Assembly: GCA_003279935.1 (NCBI GenBank)
Contig: QCGL01000011.1
Location: forward strand, 1 to 63,243
Length of the DNA: 63,243 nucleotides
Direction: 5' to 3'
From: Prochlorococcus sp. AG-388-A04
GTDB lineage: Bacteria > Cyanobacteriota > Cyanobacteriia > PCC-6307 > Cyanobiaceae
Every line of letters begins with the position of its first letter. Positions within the stretch are counted from its first letter, which is position 1. Position numbers and translations under genes: made by a program. Positions 1-9,221 of this stretch are shown here, piece by piece. The notes under the pieces were generated by a model that was not told where the DNA came from, ran no database searches, and saw nothing but the letters and a program-made list of their open reading frames with translations.

Positions 1-627
1 TAATTCTTGAGGCCTTGATGCTGGCATTATTAACAAGATGTTTTCATTTGCTCTTAGTTTTAGGATTTTTCTAGAATCTTTTTTGGTAGGAATTTTTTTT
101 ATCAAATCGATCATTGGATGTCCAATCCATAAAACATTTCCACCTCGTCTTTTATAAAAATTTGCTTCTTGTTTAAAAATTGCAAAAATTCTGTCCGAAA
201 AGCTTATCAGATCTGTCGTCGAATTATTGCCAACTCGCCAAGCCCACTCTTGAGGGGCGATATAATAATAAATTGGGATTTTATTCTTCTCACTTTTCAA
301 TTTTCTTCCAATTTTGATATTAGGACCCATATAGTCTATTAAGACTAAGCAATTCGGCGATAAAACTTTAAGTGATTTATAAAATTTTTTTTGTATTTGA
401 ATTGTTGGAATAATAAGTGGCAAAGCCTCCCAAATACCTATGGCACTTATAGAAGTAGTATCTTGCAAAATTTTTACACCCTCTTTTCGCATCCTTTCTC
501 CACCCAAGCCACATATTTCTAAATCAACCGAACGTTTTTTGGCTTCAATAAATAATGCATTAGCTAATAAACTTCCATGTAAATCTCCTGAAACTTCTCC
601 GGTGCTTATGAATATCTTTCTATTCAT
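1..627 (-). CDS. lpxB: Lipid-A-disaccharide synthase LpxB (partial, 3' end beyond window)
   Basis: Condenses UDP-2,3-diacylglucosamine with lipid X to form the lipid A disaccharide at the inner membrane (known for the family). The visible 209 codons begin MNRKIFISTGEVSGDLHG, the typical LpxB start with its GE(V/A)SGD nucleotide-binding loop, and continue with GLGGERM and VLIDYMGPN. The ATG at 627 overlaps the stop of lpxA by 4 bases (ATGA), which supports this start and suggests translational coupling. The C-terminal half lies left of position 1. Confidence 0.93.
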   Translation of the reverse strand, partial: MNRKIFISTGEVSGDLHGSLLANALFIEAKKRSVDLEICGLGGERMRKEGVKILQDTTSISAIGIWEALPLIIPTIQIQKKFYKSLKVLSPNCLVLIDYMGPNIKIGRKLKSEKNKIPIYYYIAPQEWAWRVGNNSTTDLISFSDRIFAIFKQEANFYKRRGGNVLWIGHPMIDLIKKIPTKKDSRKILKLRANENILLIMPASRPQEL

Positions 628-1454
628 AAATTAATTGAGGGCATTGGTCCTCTTCTTTTGTAAGTTATTGAATCTTTTAAAAAATTACATAGTTTGCCAG
701 ATGAGAAGTCTAATTTTTCTTTCATCGCTATTTCCAATGAAACAGAAATTACATCTTTAGATTTAAATAATAAATTCCAGGTATTTTGCAATAATTTCAA
801 ATCAAAATCTTTATTTCCCATCAACCCACTTCTTTTAATTCCTACCCTATTTAAACCTCTCAATCTACCAGGATGTCCCTCAGCTAAGCAAAAAGGCGGA
901 ACATCTCTATCTACTCTAGTCATTCCACCTATCATTGCCAGATATCCTACATGTACAAATTGATGGATACCTAAACAACCTCCAATAATTGCATTATCTT
1001 CAACTTTTACATGACCCGCAACCTGGACACTATTCGACAAAACAATTCCATTGCCAATTTCACAATTATGACCAATATGTGTATAAGCCATTAATAAATT
1101 ATTATTCCCAATAATTGTTTTTTCACCTTCGTCAGTTGCCTTATTAATAGTTACACACTCTCTAAAAGTATTATTATCCCCAATAATTACCTCTGTAGAT
1201 GCACCCTTATATTTAAGGTCTTGAGGTTCAAGTCCAATGAAAACATTTGGAAAAACTTTATTATTTTTACCTATTTTTGTTTTCCCTTCAATAACAGCAT
1301 TAGGTCCTATTTGAGTACCTGAATCTATTACGACGTTTGGTCCGATAATAGCTCCACTAGCAATAGAAACTCCATCATATAACTCTGCACTTGAATCAAC
1401 AAGTGCATTTGGATGAACTATTGCACCTTTAAAATTAGTATTTTTAATCTCCAT
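624..1454 (-). CDS. lpxA: Acyl-ACP--UDP-N-acetylglucosamine O-acyltransferase LpxA
   Basis: First committed acylation of lipid A synthesis, cytoplasmic trimer. The protein (276 aa; E. coli LpxA is 262) is a left-handed beta-helix: hexapeptide repeats such as IIGPNVVI, QIGPNAVI and KIGKNNKV run through the first 190 residues, with the catalytic-type segment THIGHNCEIGNG near 130 and the LpxA C-terminal domain starting HPGRLRGLNRVG. I chose the ATG at 1454, 4 bases after the fabZ stop. A TTG at 1466 would add four residues and overlap fabZ. Middle gene of the lpxC-fabZ-lpxA-lpxB run. Confidence 0.95.
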   Translation of the reverse strand: MEIKNTNFKGAIVHPNALVDSSAELYDGVSIASGAIIGPNVVIDSGTQIGPNAVIEGKTKIGKNNKVFPNVFIGLEPQDLKYKGASTEVIIGDNNTFRECVTINKATDEGEKTIIGNNNLLMAYTHIGHNCEIGNGIVLSNSVQVAGHVKVEDNAIIGGCLGIHQFVHVGYLAMIGGMTRVDRDVPPFCLAEGHPGRLRGLNRVGIKRSGLMGNKDFDLKLLQNTWNLLFKSKDVISVSLEIAMKEKLDFSSGKLCNFLKDSITYKRRGPMPSINL

Positions 1455-1458
1455 GTTA

Positions 1459-1917
1459 TTAATCAACTAATGAAAACATTAATTCGCCTGAGCAAACCAA
1501 CTTCCCATCAACATGAGCTTCACCTTTTACCTTTCCAAATCTTTGTCTTTTTATACTTAATAACTCGCAAGTAATTACTAATTGGTCTCCAGGTACTACT
1601 GGTCTTCTAAATTTGACATTATTAATACCTGCAAATACAAAAAGTCCTTTAGGAAGGTCAGGCATTTGAGTTACGATTATTCCCCCTACTTGAGCCATTG
1701 ATTCAACAATAAGCACCCCAGGCATTAAAGGTCTCTCTGGGAAATGGCCCTGAAATTGAGGCTCATTTATAGTCACGTTTTTCAATGCGACAGCTTTTTT
1801 GCCTGGGATATGTTCTATAACTCTATCTATGAGAGCGAAAGGAAATCTGTGAGGCAAAAGACCTAATATTTCCTCAGAAGATAGTTGATTATTTTCAGTC
1901 GATAATTGTTGTTCCAA
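1459..1917 (-). CDS. fabZ: 3-hydroxyacyl-ACP dehydratase FabZ
   Basis: Dehydrates (3R)-hydroxyacyl-ACP in type II fatty acid synthesis, cytosolic. Hot-dog fold: the segment [14 protein letters not shown] is the FabZ N-terminal signature, [16 protein letters not shown] carries the active-site His and Glu, and MAQVGG follows. About 152 aa, normal length. The start appears to be TTG at 1917; there is no ATG before the conserved LLPHRF. Lying between lpxC and lpxA, it draws on the same 3-hydroxyacyl-ACP pool as lipid A synthesis, as in many Gram-negative genomes. Confidence 0.95.
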   Translation of the reverse strand: MEQQLSTENNQLSSEEILGLLPHRFPFALIDRVIEHIPGKKAVALKNVTINEPQFQGHFPERPLMPGVLIVESMAQVGGIIVTQMPDLPKGLFVFAGINNVKFRRPVVPGDQLVITCELLSIKRQRFGKVKGEAHVDGKLVCSGELMFSLVD

Positions 1918-1934
1918 AACTTAAGAAAATAAAG

Positions 1935-2771
1935 TTAATTTTTTAGTGATGAGGCTAATAAAGCATTTAAAGAATGTGATCCTTTATAGACTAAAATTTG
2001 AGCCTTAGGTAACCCTACCAAAGCTAAGTCCCCAATAAGATCTAAAATTTTATGTCTTATAGGTTCATTACTAAATCTTAATGGAGGATTAACCCATTTA
2101 TCCCCATCGCATACAAGGGCATTTTCTAAACTGCCCCCTTTTATTAATCCCAATTCACTTAATTCCTGAAATTGGTCCTTAAAACCAAATGTACGAGCAG
2201 ACGCAATATTTTTCACAAAACAATTTGGATTTAAATCTATTACATAAGTTTGATTTCCAATTGCTTTATAAGAAAAATTTATAGTTGAGATAATTGTAAT
2301 TTTATTAGATGGAGTTAAAGCGATAACTGAACTATCTTTATTAAATATCATTGATTTATTTATCTCTTTCATAAAGTTTTTTGGTTTAGGAACTCTTTTA
2401 ATACCAACCTCTTCAAATGACCTTACCCATTGAATTGCAGATCCATCGAGCAATGGGATTTCCTTCCCATCAACTTCGATATGAATATAACTCAATCCAC
2501 AACCTGCCAATGAGGCTAATAAGTGTTCAATTGTATATAAATTTCTTCCGGCTAATTTGACTGCAGTACATAACATAGTACTGCCAATTAAATCTTGGTT
2601 TAACTTAAAAATTTCGTCAGGCTTGTCAGCGAAAGAAACATAATAACCCTCTTTTTCAAACGGTGAAATTTTAATTCTTGTTTTTTCACCACTATGAAGT
2701 CCTACACCCTCTTTAGTGATAACACCAGAGAGTGTATAACAGGAATCATAATTAGAGGGCCAAGAAAACAC
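1935..2771 (-). CDS. lpxC: UDP-3-O-acyl-N-acetylglucosamine deacetylase LpxC
   Basis: Zinc deacetylase, the committed step of lipid A synthesis. Seen in the sequence: the LSGVITKEGVGLHSGEKT start, TIEHLLASLAG (first zinc His), EIPLLDGSA, and near the C-terminus RFSNEPIRHKILDLIGDLAL, which holds the HKxxDxxGD zinc motif. 278 aa, slightly shorter than E. coli LpxC (305). The start is GTG, directly abutting the bamA stop, so the two are almost certainly co-transcribed. Confidence 0.95.
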   Translation of the reverse strand: MFSWPSNYDSCYTLSGVITKEGVGLHSGEKTRIKISPFEKEGYYVSFADKPDEIFKLNQDLIGSTMLCTAVKLAGRNLYTIEHLLASLAGCGLSYIHIEVDGKEIPLLDGSAIQWVRSFEEVGIKRVPKPKNFMKEINKSMIFNKDSSVIALTPSNKITIISTINFSYKAIGNQTYVIDLNPNCFVKNIASARTFGFKDQFQELSELGLIKGGSLENALVCDGDKWVNPPLRFSNEPIRHKILDLIGDLALVGLPKAQILVYKGSHSLNALLASSLKN

Positions 2772-4913
2772 TTAAAATTTCCATCCAACTCCGAGAGTAT
2801 ATCTCCAATCACCACTTAAGTCTTTACTAGCGACATCCAATCTTAGAGGTCCAATTGGTGTCTTAATACCGACCCCTCCTCCGAGAGAATAACCAGAACC
2901 CGATTTTTGTAATAATTTACCTGGTTTACCTGGAACGTCATCCTGGGATCCTAAATCACTTCCAAAATCAGCAAATAAAGCTCCTGATATCATTCTCCAG
3001 ACGGGGAAACGATATTCAGCAGTTCCTTCCACAAAACTTTTACTTACAGAAAGATCGCAGGAGCTCCAACCTCTCACAGAGGAAGAGCCTCCCATACAAA
3101 ATGCTTCATAAGGAGGTAAATCCCCAAATATCGTTCCAGCTTTAAATTCTAATCCAATAGTTTGAGGGCAATCACTATTTACAACTTTACTGGACTTACA
3201 TCCTTTAGTAAGGTTAATCAATTTTGTTGGGATAAAATAAGCATATGTTGCTCTTAATCTATTAAAGGTTGGAGAATCATTTCCCATTGAAATAAACTGT
3301 TCGCTACCAAGTGTGAATTTATTTCCTGAAGTTGGATTAGTTGCATTATTTAAATTATTTCTAGAGGTAGAGCCAATAAAACTAACTAATGTATTTTCAG
3401 AAGGGCATGAACCATCTTTAGGTGTATAACCAATACAAAAAATTTCATCACCGTCAGTCGTTGGAGTTTTATCTCCATATGGTTTTAGGTTTCCATCACT
3501 ATCAATCATTTTTACTTTTTTAAAATTCATTCCTGCAAGAACTCTCCATTTTGTTTCTTTAAAAGGATCTCCACCGTTAAGAGGTCTTGAGAATGAGAAT
3601 CCACCTCCTGTTTTTTCTAGAACTATTGATGAGAAAGTATCGTTACTCTCTGTTGTTGTATCGTCAACCGCATAAATTTTTCCATTATTTTCACTTTTAA
3701 ATTCTTGAGGATAATCTCGACTTAAAAAAACATTTGTCCTAAAAGAAGTCTTATGCTTATCTCCTTTTATCCAAGGGTCAGATAAAGAAAAGTTATAAGT
3801 TGTTGAGTATTCACCAAAATTAAGGTTGATATTTGTTGACCATGCTCTTCCTAGTGCATTAGTTTCTGACAATCCAATTTGTGCAAAGATACCAGAACTA
3901 TTACTGTACCCTAGACCACCTGTGAGGGAACCTGTTCTTTGCTCACTCAAATCTAAGAAAATTACAACTTTTCCAGGATTTTTATTATCCGGACCAAGAG
4001 AAACTTTGACATCATCAAACAGGGATGTGGCATAAAGTCTTTTTATATCGGCTTCTAATATTTTTCTATTAAATATAGAGCCTGGTATTGTCTTCAATTC
4101 TCTCTTTATGACCCAATCTTTTGTTTTGCCTTTTCTAGGTTTCCCATCAACAATAGATTCTCCATCTGGCCCAATAAACCTTAATTCAATATCAGAAACT
4201 ATTCCTTCCTCTACATTTAAAATGACAACTCCATCACCAGAGATTCTTTCAGGACCATTTATTCTTGAAAGAGAATAACCCTTTTCTGTGTACCATTTTT
4301 TAATCAAATTTATTCTATTTTGAAGTTCATTTAAATTCAGAGTGGTACCATAATACTCAGTAAAAATATTATTCACAAATTCATTAGGAATGATTTTATT
4401 TTTCGGATTAATTTTGACTTTTTTCAGGATTGGATTAGGCACAACGCTAACTATCAGCTTCACTCCCAGAGGACCGTCTTGAGACTTAATCTTTACCCCT
4501 GAGAACCAACCACTTGCATAGATCGAATTTAAATCATTATTTAATTCTTTATTATTAACAACGCTTCCAGGCTTGATAGTCATAGAATCATAAGCGGCTA
4601 ACTCTAACTTTCTACCTTCAGGATGATTTTCCCATCCTTCAATAATTATTTCTGAAATGAGCACCTTCTTATCAGAATCTCTTTCACCATTATCTACTAT
4701 CAAAACATTATTTTTTTTCACAAAATCAAAAGCTGATATCGGATGATTTAAGTATTGATTTGTATTCTTATTGTTGATTTTAATTTTTTTAAATTCTCCT
4801 TCTTTATTAAGTAAATACCTAGCTGCCAATTCTGAATTGTTTGAAATTAAAATAAAAGAGAAACAAGCCATGCTTGTAAAAGCTTTTGTAAATTTTGAAA
4901 GATTATTTCGCAT
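2772..4913 (-). CDS. bamA: Omp85/BamA-family outer-membrane assembly protein
   Basis: Folds and inserts beta-barrel proteins into the outer membrane; cyanobacterial members are the relatives of chloroplast Toc75. 713 aa: a hydrophobic N-terminal export signal (about residues 1-30), POTRA domains over about 70-350 (for example LNSIYASGWFSGVKI and IKRLYATSLFDDVKV, the usual POTRA pattern), then a 16-strand-type barrel. The barrel has the L6 VRG motif (SSSVRGW) and a final aromatic residue (YTLGVGWKF). It heads the lipid A gene run, so outer-membrane protein and lipid assembly are encoded together. Confidence 0.94.
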   Translation of the reverse strand: MRNNLSKFTKAFTSMACFSFILISNNSELAARYLLNKEGEFKKIKINNKNTNQYLNHPISAFDFVKKNNVLIVDNGERDSDKKVLISEIIIEGWENHPEGRKLELAAYDSMTIKPGSVVNNKELNNDLNSIYASGWFSGVKIKSQDGPLGVKLIVSVVPNPILKKVKINPKNKIIPNEFVNNIFTEYYGTTLNLNELQNRINLIKKWYTEKGYSLSRINGPERISGDGVVILNVEEGIVSDIELRFIGPDGESIVDGKPRKGKTKDWVIKRELKTIPGSIFNRKILEADIKRLYATSLFDDVKVSLGPDNKNPGKVVIFLDLSEQRTGSLTGGLGYSNSSGIFAQIGLSETNALGRAWSTNINLNFGEYSTTYNFSLSDPWIKGDKHKTSFRTNVFLSRDYPQEFKSENNGKIYAVDDTTTESNDTFSSIVLEKTGGGFSFSRPLNGGDPFKETKWRVLAGMNFKKVKMIDSDGNLKPYGDKTPTTDGDEIFCIGYTPKDGSCPSENTLVSFIGSTSRNNLNNATNPTSGNKFTLGSEQFISMGNDSPTFNRLRATYAYFIPTKLINLTKGCKSSKVVNSDCPQTIGLEFKAGTIFGDLPPYEAFCMGGSSSVRGWSSCDLSVSKSFVEGTAEYRFPVWRMISGALFADFGSDLGSQDDVPGKPGKLLQKSGSGYSLGGGVGIKTPIGPLRLDVASKDLSGDWRYTLGVGWKF

Positions 4914-4951
4914 AATATTTTAAAAACTAGATAGATGACGAATAGTTTGAA

Positions 4952-5680
4952 TTAAATAAAATTATTTATTCTTTTATTAATTTCACTGTAGGCTTCAATA
5001 AAGCCACCTAAATCATTTCTAAATCTATCTTTATCAAGGCTCACTATTGTACCATTTTTTTGATTAAGATCCCATAATCGGCAATTATCAGGACTGATCT
5101 CATCACCTAGAACGATTTGTCCATTAGAATTATAACCAAACTCTAATTTGAAATCCACAAGATCTAATTTGATATTGTAGAAGAATGTTTTGAGAAGTTT
5201 ATTAATCTTTAATGTCATATTAATTATAAAGTCTAGTTCCTCATCATCAATTATCTTCAATAAATTAATTCTATCTTTTGTTAAAAGAGGATCATTAAGA
5301 GTATCATTTTTAAGATAAAAATCAATCAAGGGTCTTTCCAAAACTGATCCTGGCTTGATTGTAGTCTGTTTACACAGAGATCCATATGCGGTATTTCTAA
5401 GAACAACTTCAAGGGGTATGATTTTTATTTTTTGAGCAATCATTGAATAATTATCTTTGAGCCCAATATAATGCGTTGGTATGTTGTTTTTTATGAGAAA
5501 CTCAAATATTTTTGAACTTATAAGACAATTCAATTCACCTTTTCCCTCAAACTTAGCTTTCTTCAATGCATTAAAAGCTGTGGCATCATCTTTGAATTCA
5601 ATTATTACTTTATCTGAATCCTCATATGCAAATATTTTTTTTGCTTTACCTTCATAAATTAAATTAAATTTACTATTCAT
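4952..5680 (-). CDS. purC: Phosphoribosylaminoimidazole-succinocarboxamide synthase (SAICAR synthetase)
   Basis: Joins CAIR and aspartate using ATP in de novo purine synthesis, cytosolic. 242 aa, normal for the bacterial single-domain enzyme. Signature segments: LIYEGKAKKIF, FKDDATAFNA, PLEVVLRNTAYGSL, LVDFKLEFG and LGDEISPDNCRLWD. The ATG at 5680 gives the expected N-terminus. It faces away from purD across a 132-bp gap, so the two purine genes probably share a divergent promoter region. Confidence 0.96.
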   Translation of the reverse strand: MNSKFNLIYEGKAKKIFAYEDSDKVIIEFKDDATAFNALKKAKFEGKGELNCLISSKIFEFLIKNNIPTHYIGLKDNYSMIAQKIKIIPLEVVLRNTAYGSLCKQTTIKPGSVLERPLIDFYLKNDTLNDPLLTKDRINLLKIIDDEELDFIINMTLKINKLLKTFFYNIKLDLVDFKLEFGYNSNGQIVLGDEISPDNCRLWDLNQKNGTIVSLDKDRFRNDLGGFIEAYSEINKRINNFI

Positions 5681-5812
5681 TAAAAACCCCTTTGAGAACT
5701 AAAAATAGAATATAATTGATTTAACTGCTAGCAATAGAAATGTTTAATAGACTAAAAAATCTATTTTAATTGGATTTCATTTCAAACCCTATTATATATA
5801 AATAACCCCTTC

Positions 5813-7138
5813 ATGAGTATTAATACAATCAAAACTAAAAGTTCTTATAAATTAGAAAATATTTTAATAATTGGTAATGGTGGTCGAGAAAATGCATTAG
5901 CATGGGCTATTCAAAAAAATGAATTAATCAAGAGTATTTATCTATTACCCGGTAATGCTGGTTCCAAAAAAATAAATAAATCTGAGAGAATTAGTTTAGA
6001 TTTAAATAATATTAAAGAATTAACCTCAAAACTAAAATATCTAAATATTGACTTAGTAGTAATTGGACCAGAGACACCTTTGGCAGAGGGCTTAGCGGAT
6101 GTTCTTCGGAGAAATAACTTTGATGTGTTTGGTCCTGGTCCAGATGGAGCAAAATTAGAATCAAGTAAATCTTGGGCAAAAGAATTTATGAAAGACGCAA
6201 ATATTCCCACTGCAAATTTTTGGAAAGTTAAGTCATTAAAGGAAGCAAAAGAAATTATCTTTACATCTCCAAATCCATTAGTAGTAAAAGCTGACGGATT
6301 AGCTGCAGGGAAAGGAGTTTTCATCCCTGAATCAAAAGAAGCATCAATAAATGCTACGAAAGAAATATTTAAGGGGAAATTTGGTGATGCTGGCGAAATA
6401 GTTGTTTTGGAAGAAAAAATTCAGGGTCCAGAAGTTTCAGTTTTTGCTCTTTGCGATGGAAAGAAATATGTTTTACTTCCTACAGCTCAAGATCATAAAC
6501 GACTTAATGAGAATGATAAAGGGCCTAATACTGGAGGTATGGGAGCTTATTCTCCTACTCCAATGATGACAAAAAGTCTTCTTAAAAGTATTACCAAGGA
6601 AATAATTGAACCTACAATTGATGCATTATTGCGGAAGAATATCGACTACAAAGGGGTTTTATATTTTGGATTAATGATCACAAAATCAGGCCCAAAGGTT
6701 ATAGAATACAACTGCAGATTTGGCGATCCTGAATGCCAAACAATAATGCCTTTAATGGACAAAGACTTTGTGATTCTTTTACAAAAATGTGCCAAAGGTA
6801 ATCTTCTCGGAAACGAAAAAATTAAAATGTCGAATAAATTCAGCGGTTGTGTAATTGCAACTTCAAAAGGCTATCCCCATAAGTATGAAAAAGGATTTCC
6901 GATAAATTACGGCAATATTGACTTTGAAGATTGTCAAATCTTTGATTCTGGAACATCTATAAATTCCAAAGGTGAATTTATTACAGATGGAGGGAGAGTT
7001 CTTAGTATTGTTTGTCAAGGCGAAGACTTTAATAAAGTTTTTGAAAAGGCTTATAAGAATTTAAAAGAAATAAGTTTTGACGGTATTTATTATAGAAAAG
7101 ATATTGGTAATCAAGTCAGAAAAAAAAAAATTTGCTGA
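5813..7138 (+). CDS. purD: Phosphoribosylamine--glycine ligase (GAR synthetase)
   Basis: Second step of purine synthesis: makes glycinamide ribonucleotide from phosphoribosylamine, glycine and ATP. 441 aa. It shows the N-terminal ILIIGNGGRENALAWA motif, PETPLAEGLAD, the ATP-grasp segment LVVKADGLAAGKGV, LEEKIQGPEVSVFA, and the PurD signature around YNCRFGDPECQ. The first 16 residues before the conserved NILIIGNGG form a short extension, which may mean the true start is internal. The stop is 13 bases before nblS on the same strand. Confidence 0.96.
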   Translation: MSINTIKTKSSYKLENILIIGNGGRENALAWAIQKNELIKSIYLLPGNAGSKKINKSERISLDLNNIKELTSKLKYLNIDLVVIGPETPLAEGLADVLRRNNFDVFGPGPDGAKLESSKSWAKEFMKDANIPTANFWKVKSLKEAKEIIFTSPNPLVVKADGLAAGKGVFIPESKEASINATKEIFKGKFGDAGEIVVLEEKIQGPEVSVFALCDGKKYVLLPTAQDHKRLNENDKGPNTGGMGAYSPTPMMTKSLLKSITKEIIEPTIDALLRKNIDYKGVLYFGLMITKSGPKVIEYNCRFGDPECQTIMPLMDKDFVILLQKCAKGNLLGNEKIKMSNKFSGCVIATSKGYPHKYEKGFPINYGNIDFEDCQIFDSGTSINSKGEFITDGGRVLSIVCQGEDFNKVFEKAYKNLKEISFDGIYYRKDIGNQVRKKKIC

Positions 7139-7151
7139 GAGGACTAACTAA

Positions 7152-9221
7152 ATGATAGAGAGCAATGATCCTAATAAGATAAAACTTACTCCCTCAAAAA
7201 AATTTATTGATGATAATAGTCCTGACCATTGGTCAAACAGAGTTTTAACTTGGTGGAGTGGTTTTAGTTTAAGAACAAAACTATTAGCTATAGCAACTCT
7301 TGTTGTGAGTCTTTTAATGACTGGTATAACATTTTTTGCTCTTAATAGTATTCAAAGAGATGCCGGCATGAATGACACAAGATACGCAAGAGATCTAGGC
7401 CTTCTACTATCAGGTAATGTTACTGAACTAGTTGCAAATAATCAAAAGAAAGAGATATCGAATGTTGCAGAAAAGTTTTGGAGATCAAGTAGAAATTTAC
7501 GTTATATTTTTTTTACTGATGCTGAAGATATTGTTCAACTTGGAATTCCAATTAGTGCTACACCCACAAGTTCAGATAACCAATTTCAATTAACTAGAAG
7601 ATTAAAGTTACCATCAGAATTAAAGAAGAGACCTCAATTTCCTTTAGTAAGACAGCATGCCACCCCTCAAGGACAAGTTACAGATGTATTTGTACCAATG
7701 TTATGGAAAGGTAAGTATCTTGGAACATTAGCTTTGGGAGTTACACCTAACAAAAAGGCTTTGACGAGTGCAGCATTAACTAGAGAAGTTACCATAGCAG
7801 TTTTCATTTCTATTTGGGTTTTAGTGATTCTTGGCGCAGTATTTAATGCATTAACCATTACTAGGCCTGTAAGAGAATTAGTAAAGGGTGTTAGAGAAAT
7901 TTCAAAAGGAAATTTCAAATCTAGGATTTCTTTACCGATGACTGGTGATCTAGGAGAATTACTTACAGGTTTCAACCGAATGGCTTCTCAACTAGAGAAT
8001 TACGATGAGGCAAATATTGAAGAGCTCAAAGCTGCTCAGATAAAGCAACAGTCACTAATAGCTACAATGGCTGATGGTGCAATACTGTTGGACTCCAAAG
8101 GAAAAATTGTTCTAACTAATCCCACAGCAAAAAGACTATTTCGTTGGGAAGGTAGATTCTTAGAAGGTAAATATCTTTTAAATGAAATTCCTGAAATTTT
8201 ATCTAATGACCTACATACAAATATAGAATCAATATTAAAAAGAGAAAAGGAAAATGATGATTTGAGGTGCAGCTTAGGCGAACCTGCAAGAACTCTAAGA
8301 ATTGTTTTGCAGTCTGTTTTGGATACAAATAAAGTTGAATTAAAAGGAATTGCAGTGACAATTCAAGATTTAACAAGAGAAGTTGAACTTAATGCAGCAC
8401 AAAATAGATTTATAAGCAACGTTTCTCATGAGCTAAGAACACCACTTTTTAATATAAAAAGTTATGTAGAGACTTTATATGATCTAAAAGATCAACTTTC
8501 TAATGAGGAGCAACTTGAATTTTTGGGTATCGCTAATTCAGAGACTGATAGATTAACAAGACTAGTTAATGATGTTCTTGATTTATCAAGATTGGAATCA
8601 GGTAAAATAATTCAATTAGAGCCTATGGAAATTAAACCAGCTATTGAACAAACACTTAGAAATTATAGACTTAACGCTACTGAAAAGAATGTTTCCTTAG
8701 CACATGATATTGAGGAAAATATCCCATTAATTCTTGGAAATTTCGACTTGCTATTACAAGTTTTTGATAATTTACTAGGTAATGGTTTGAAATTCAGTCC
8801 AAAAAATAGCACTCTTAAAATTAGAGCTTATACTTGGCCTGATTCATGTCCAGCCTTTCCCCCTAGCAACAATAAAGATGTTCCTCAATGTGAACTAGTA
8901 TCACCTTTACCCAAAGTAAGAATTGAGATCGCTGATAATGGTTCAGGAATATCGCAACCTGACCAAGAGAAAATATTTGATCGTTTTTATAGAGTTGAGA
9001 ATGCTGTTCATACCGAACAAGGTACAGGATTAGGATTGTCAATTGTTAGAGGAATAATTGAGAAGCATGGTGGTCAAATTCGAATGGCGAGTGAACTAGG
9101 AATCGGCACAACATTTTGGTTTGATTTGCCCCTAGAACAATCTGATAAAGATGAATTGCTCGCTCAAACAATTAGTAATGTAGAAACTTTGACCGATTCT
9201 CAAGTAAGTGAATTATTCTAA
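7152..9221 (+). CDS. nblS: NblS/Hik33 (DspA)-type sensor histidine kinase
   Basis: Membrane histidine kinase. In cyanobacteria this family controls high-light and stress genes, including hli genes, through RpaB-type regulators (known); the target here is inferred. 689 aa. A first membrane helix lies at about 44-66, a periplasmic sensor region follows, and a second helix sits at about 213-236. Then come HAMP (TRPVRELVKGVREISKGNF), a PAS region at about 300-400, and HisKA with SNVSHELRTPLFN (phospho-His426). The ATPase boxes are DNLLGNGLKFSP, IADNGSGIS and GTGLGLSIVRGI. The gene ends overlapping the end of kaiC by 4 bases, convergently. Confidence 0.88.
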   Translation: MIESNDPNKIKLTPSKKFIDDNSPDHWSNRVLTWWSGFSLRTKLLAIATLVVSLLMTGITFFALNSIQRDAGMNDTRYARDLGLLLSGNVTELVANNQKKEISNVAEKFWRSSRNLRYIFFTDAEDIVQLGIPISATPTSSDNQFQLTRRLKLPSELKKRPQFPLVRQHATPQGQVTDVFVPMLWKGKYLGTLALGVTPNKKALTSAALTREVTIAVFISIWVLVILGAVFNALTITRPVRELVKGVREISKGNFKSRISLPMTGDLGELLTGFNRMASQLENYDEANIEELKAAQIKQQSLIATMADGAILLDSKGKIVLTNPTAKRLFRWEGRFLEGKYLLNEIPEILSNDLHTNIESILKREKENDDLRCSLGEPARTLRIVLQSVLDTNKVELKGIAVTIQDLTREVELNAAQNRFISNVSHELRTPLFNIKSYVETLYDLKDQLSNEEQLEFLGIANSETDRLTRLVNDVLDLSRLESGKIIQLEPMEIKPAIEQTLRNYRLNATEKNVSLAHDIEENIPLILGNFDLLLQVFDNLLGNGLKFSPKNSTLKIRAYTWPDSCPAFPPSNNKDVPQCELVSPLPKVRIEIADNGSGISQPDQEKIFDRFYRVENAVHTEQGTGLGLSIVRGIIEKHGGQIRMASELGIGTTFWFDLPLEQSDKDELLAQTISNVETLTDSQVSELF

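Noticed and set aside
440..634. Plus-strand open frame
   Set aside because: Lies antisense inside lpxB, whose minus-strand frame has the recognisable family sequence.
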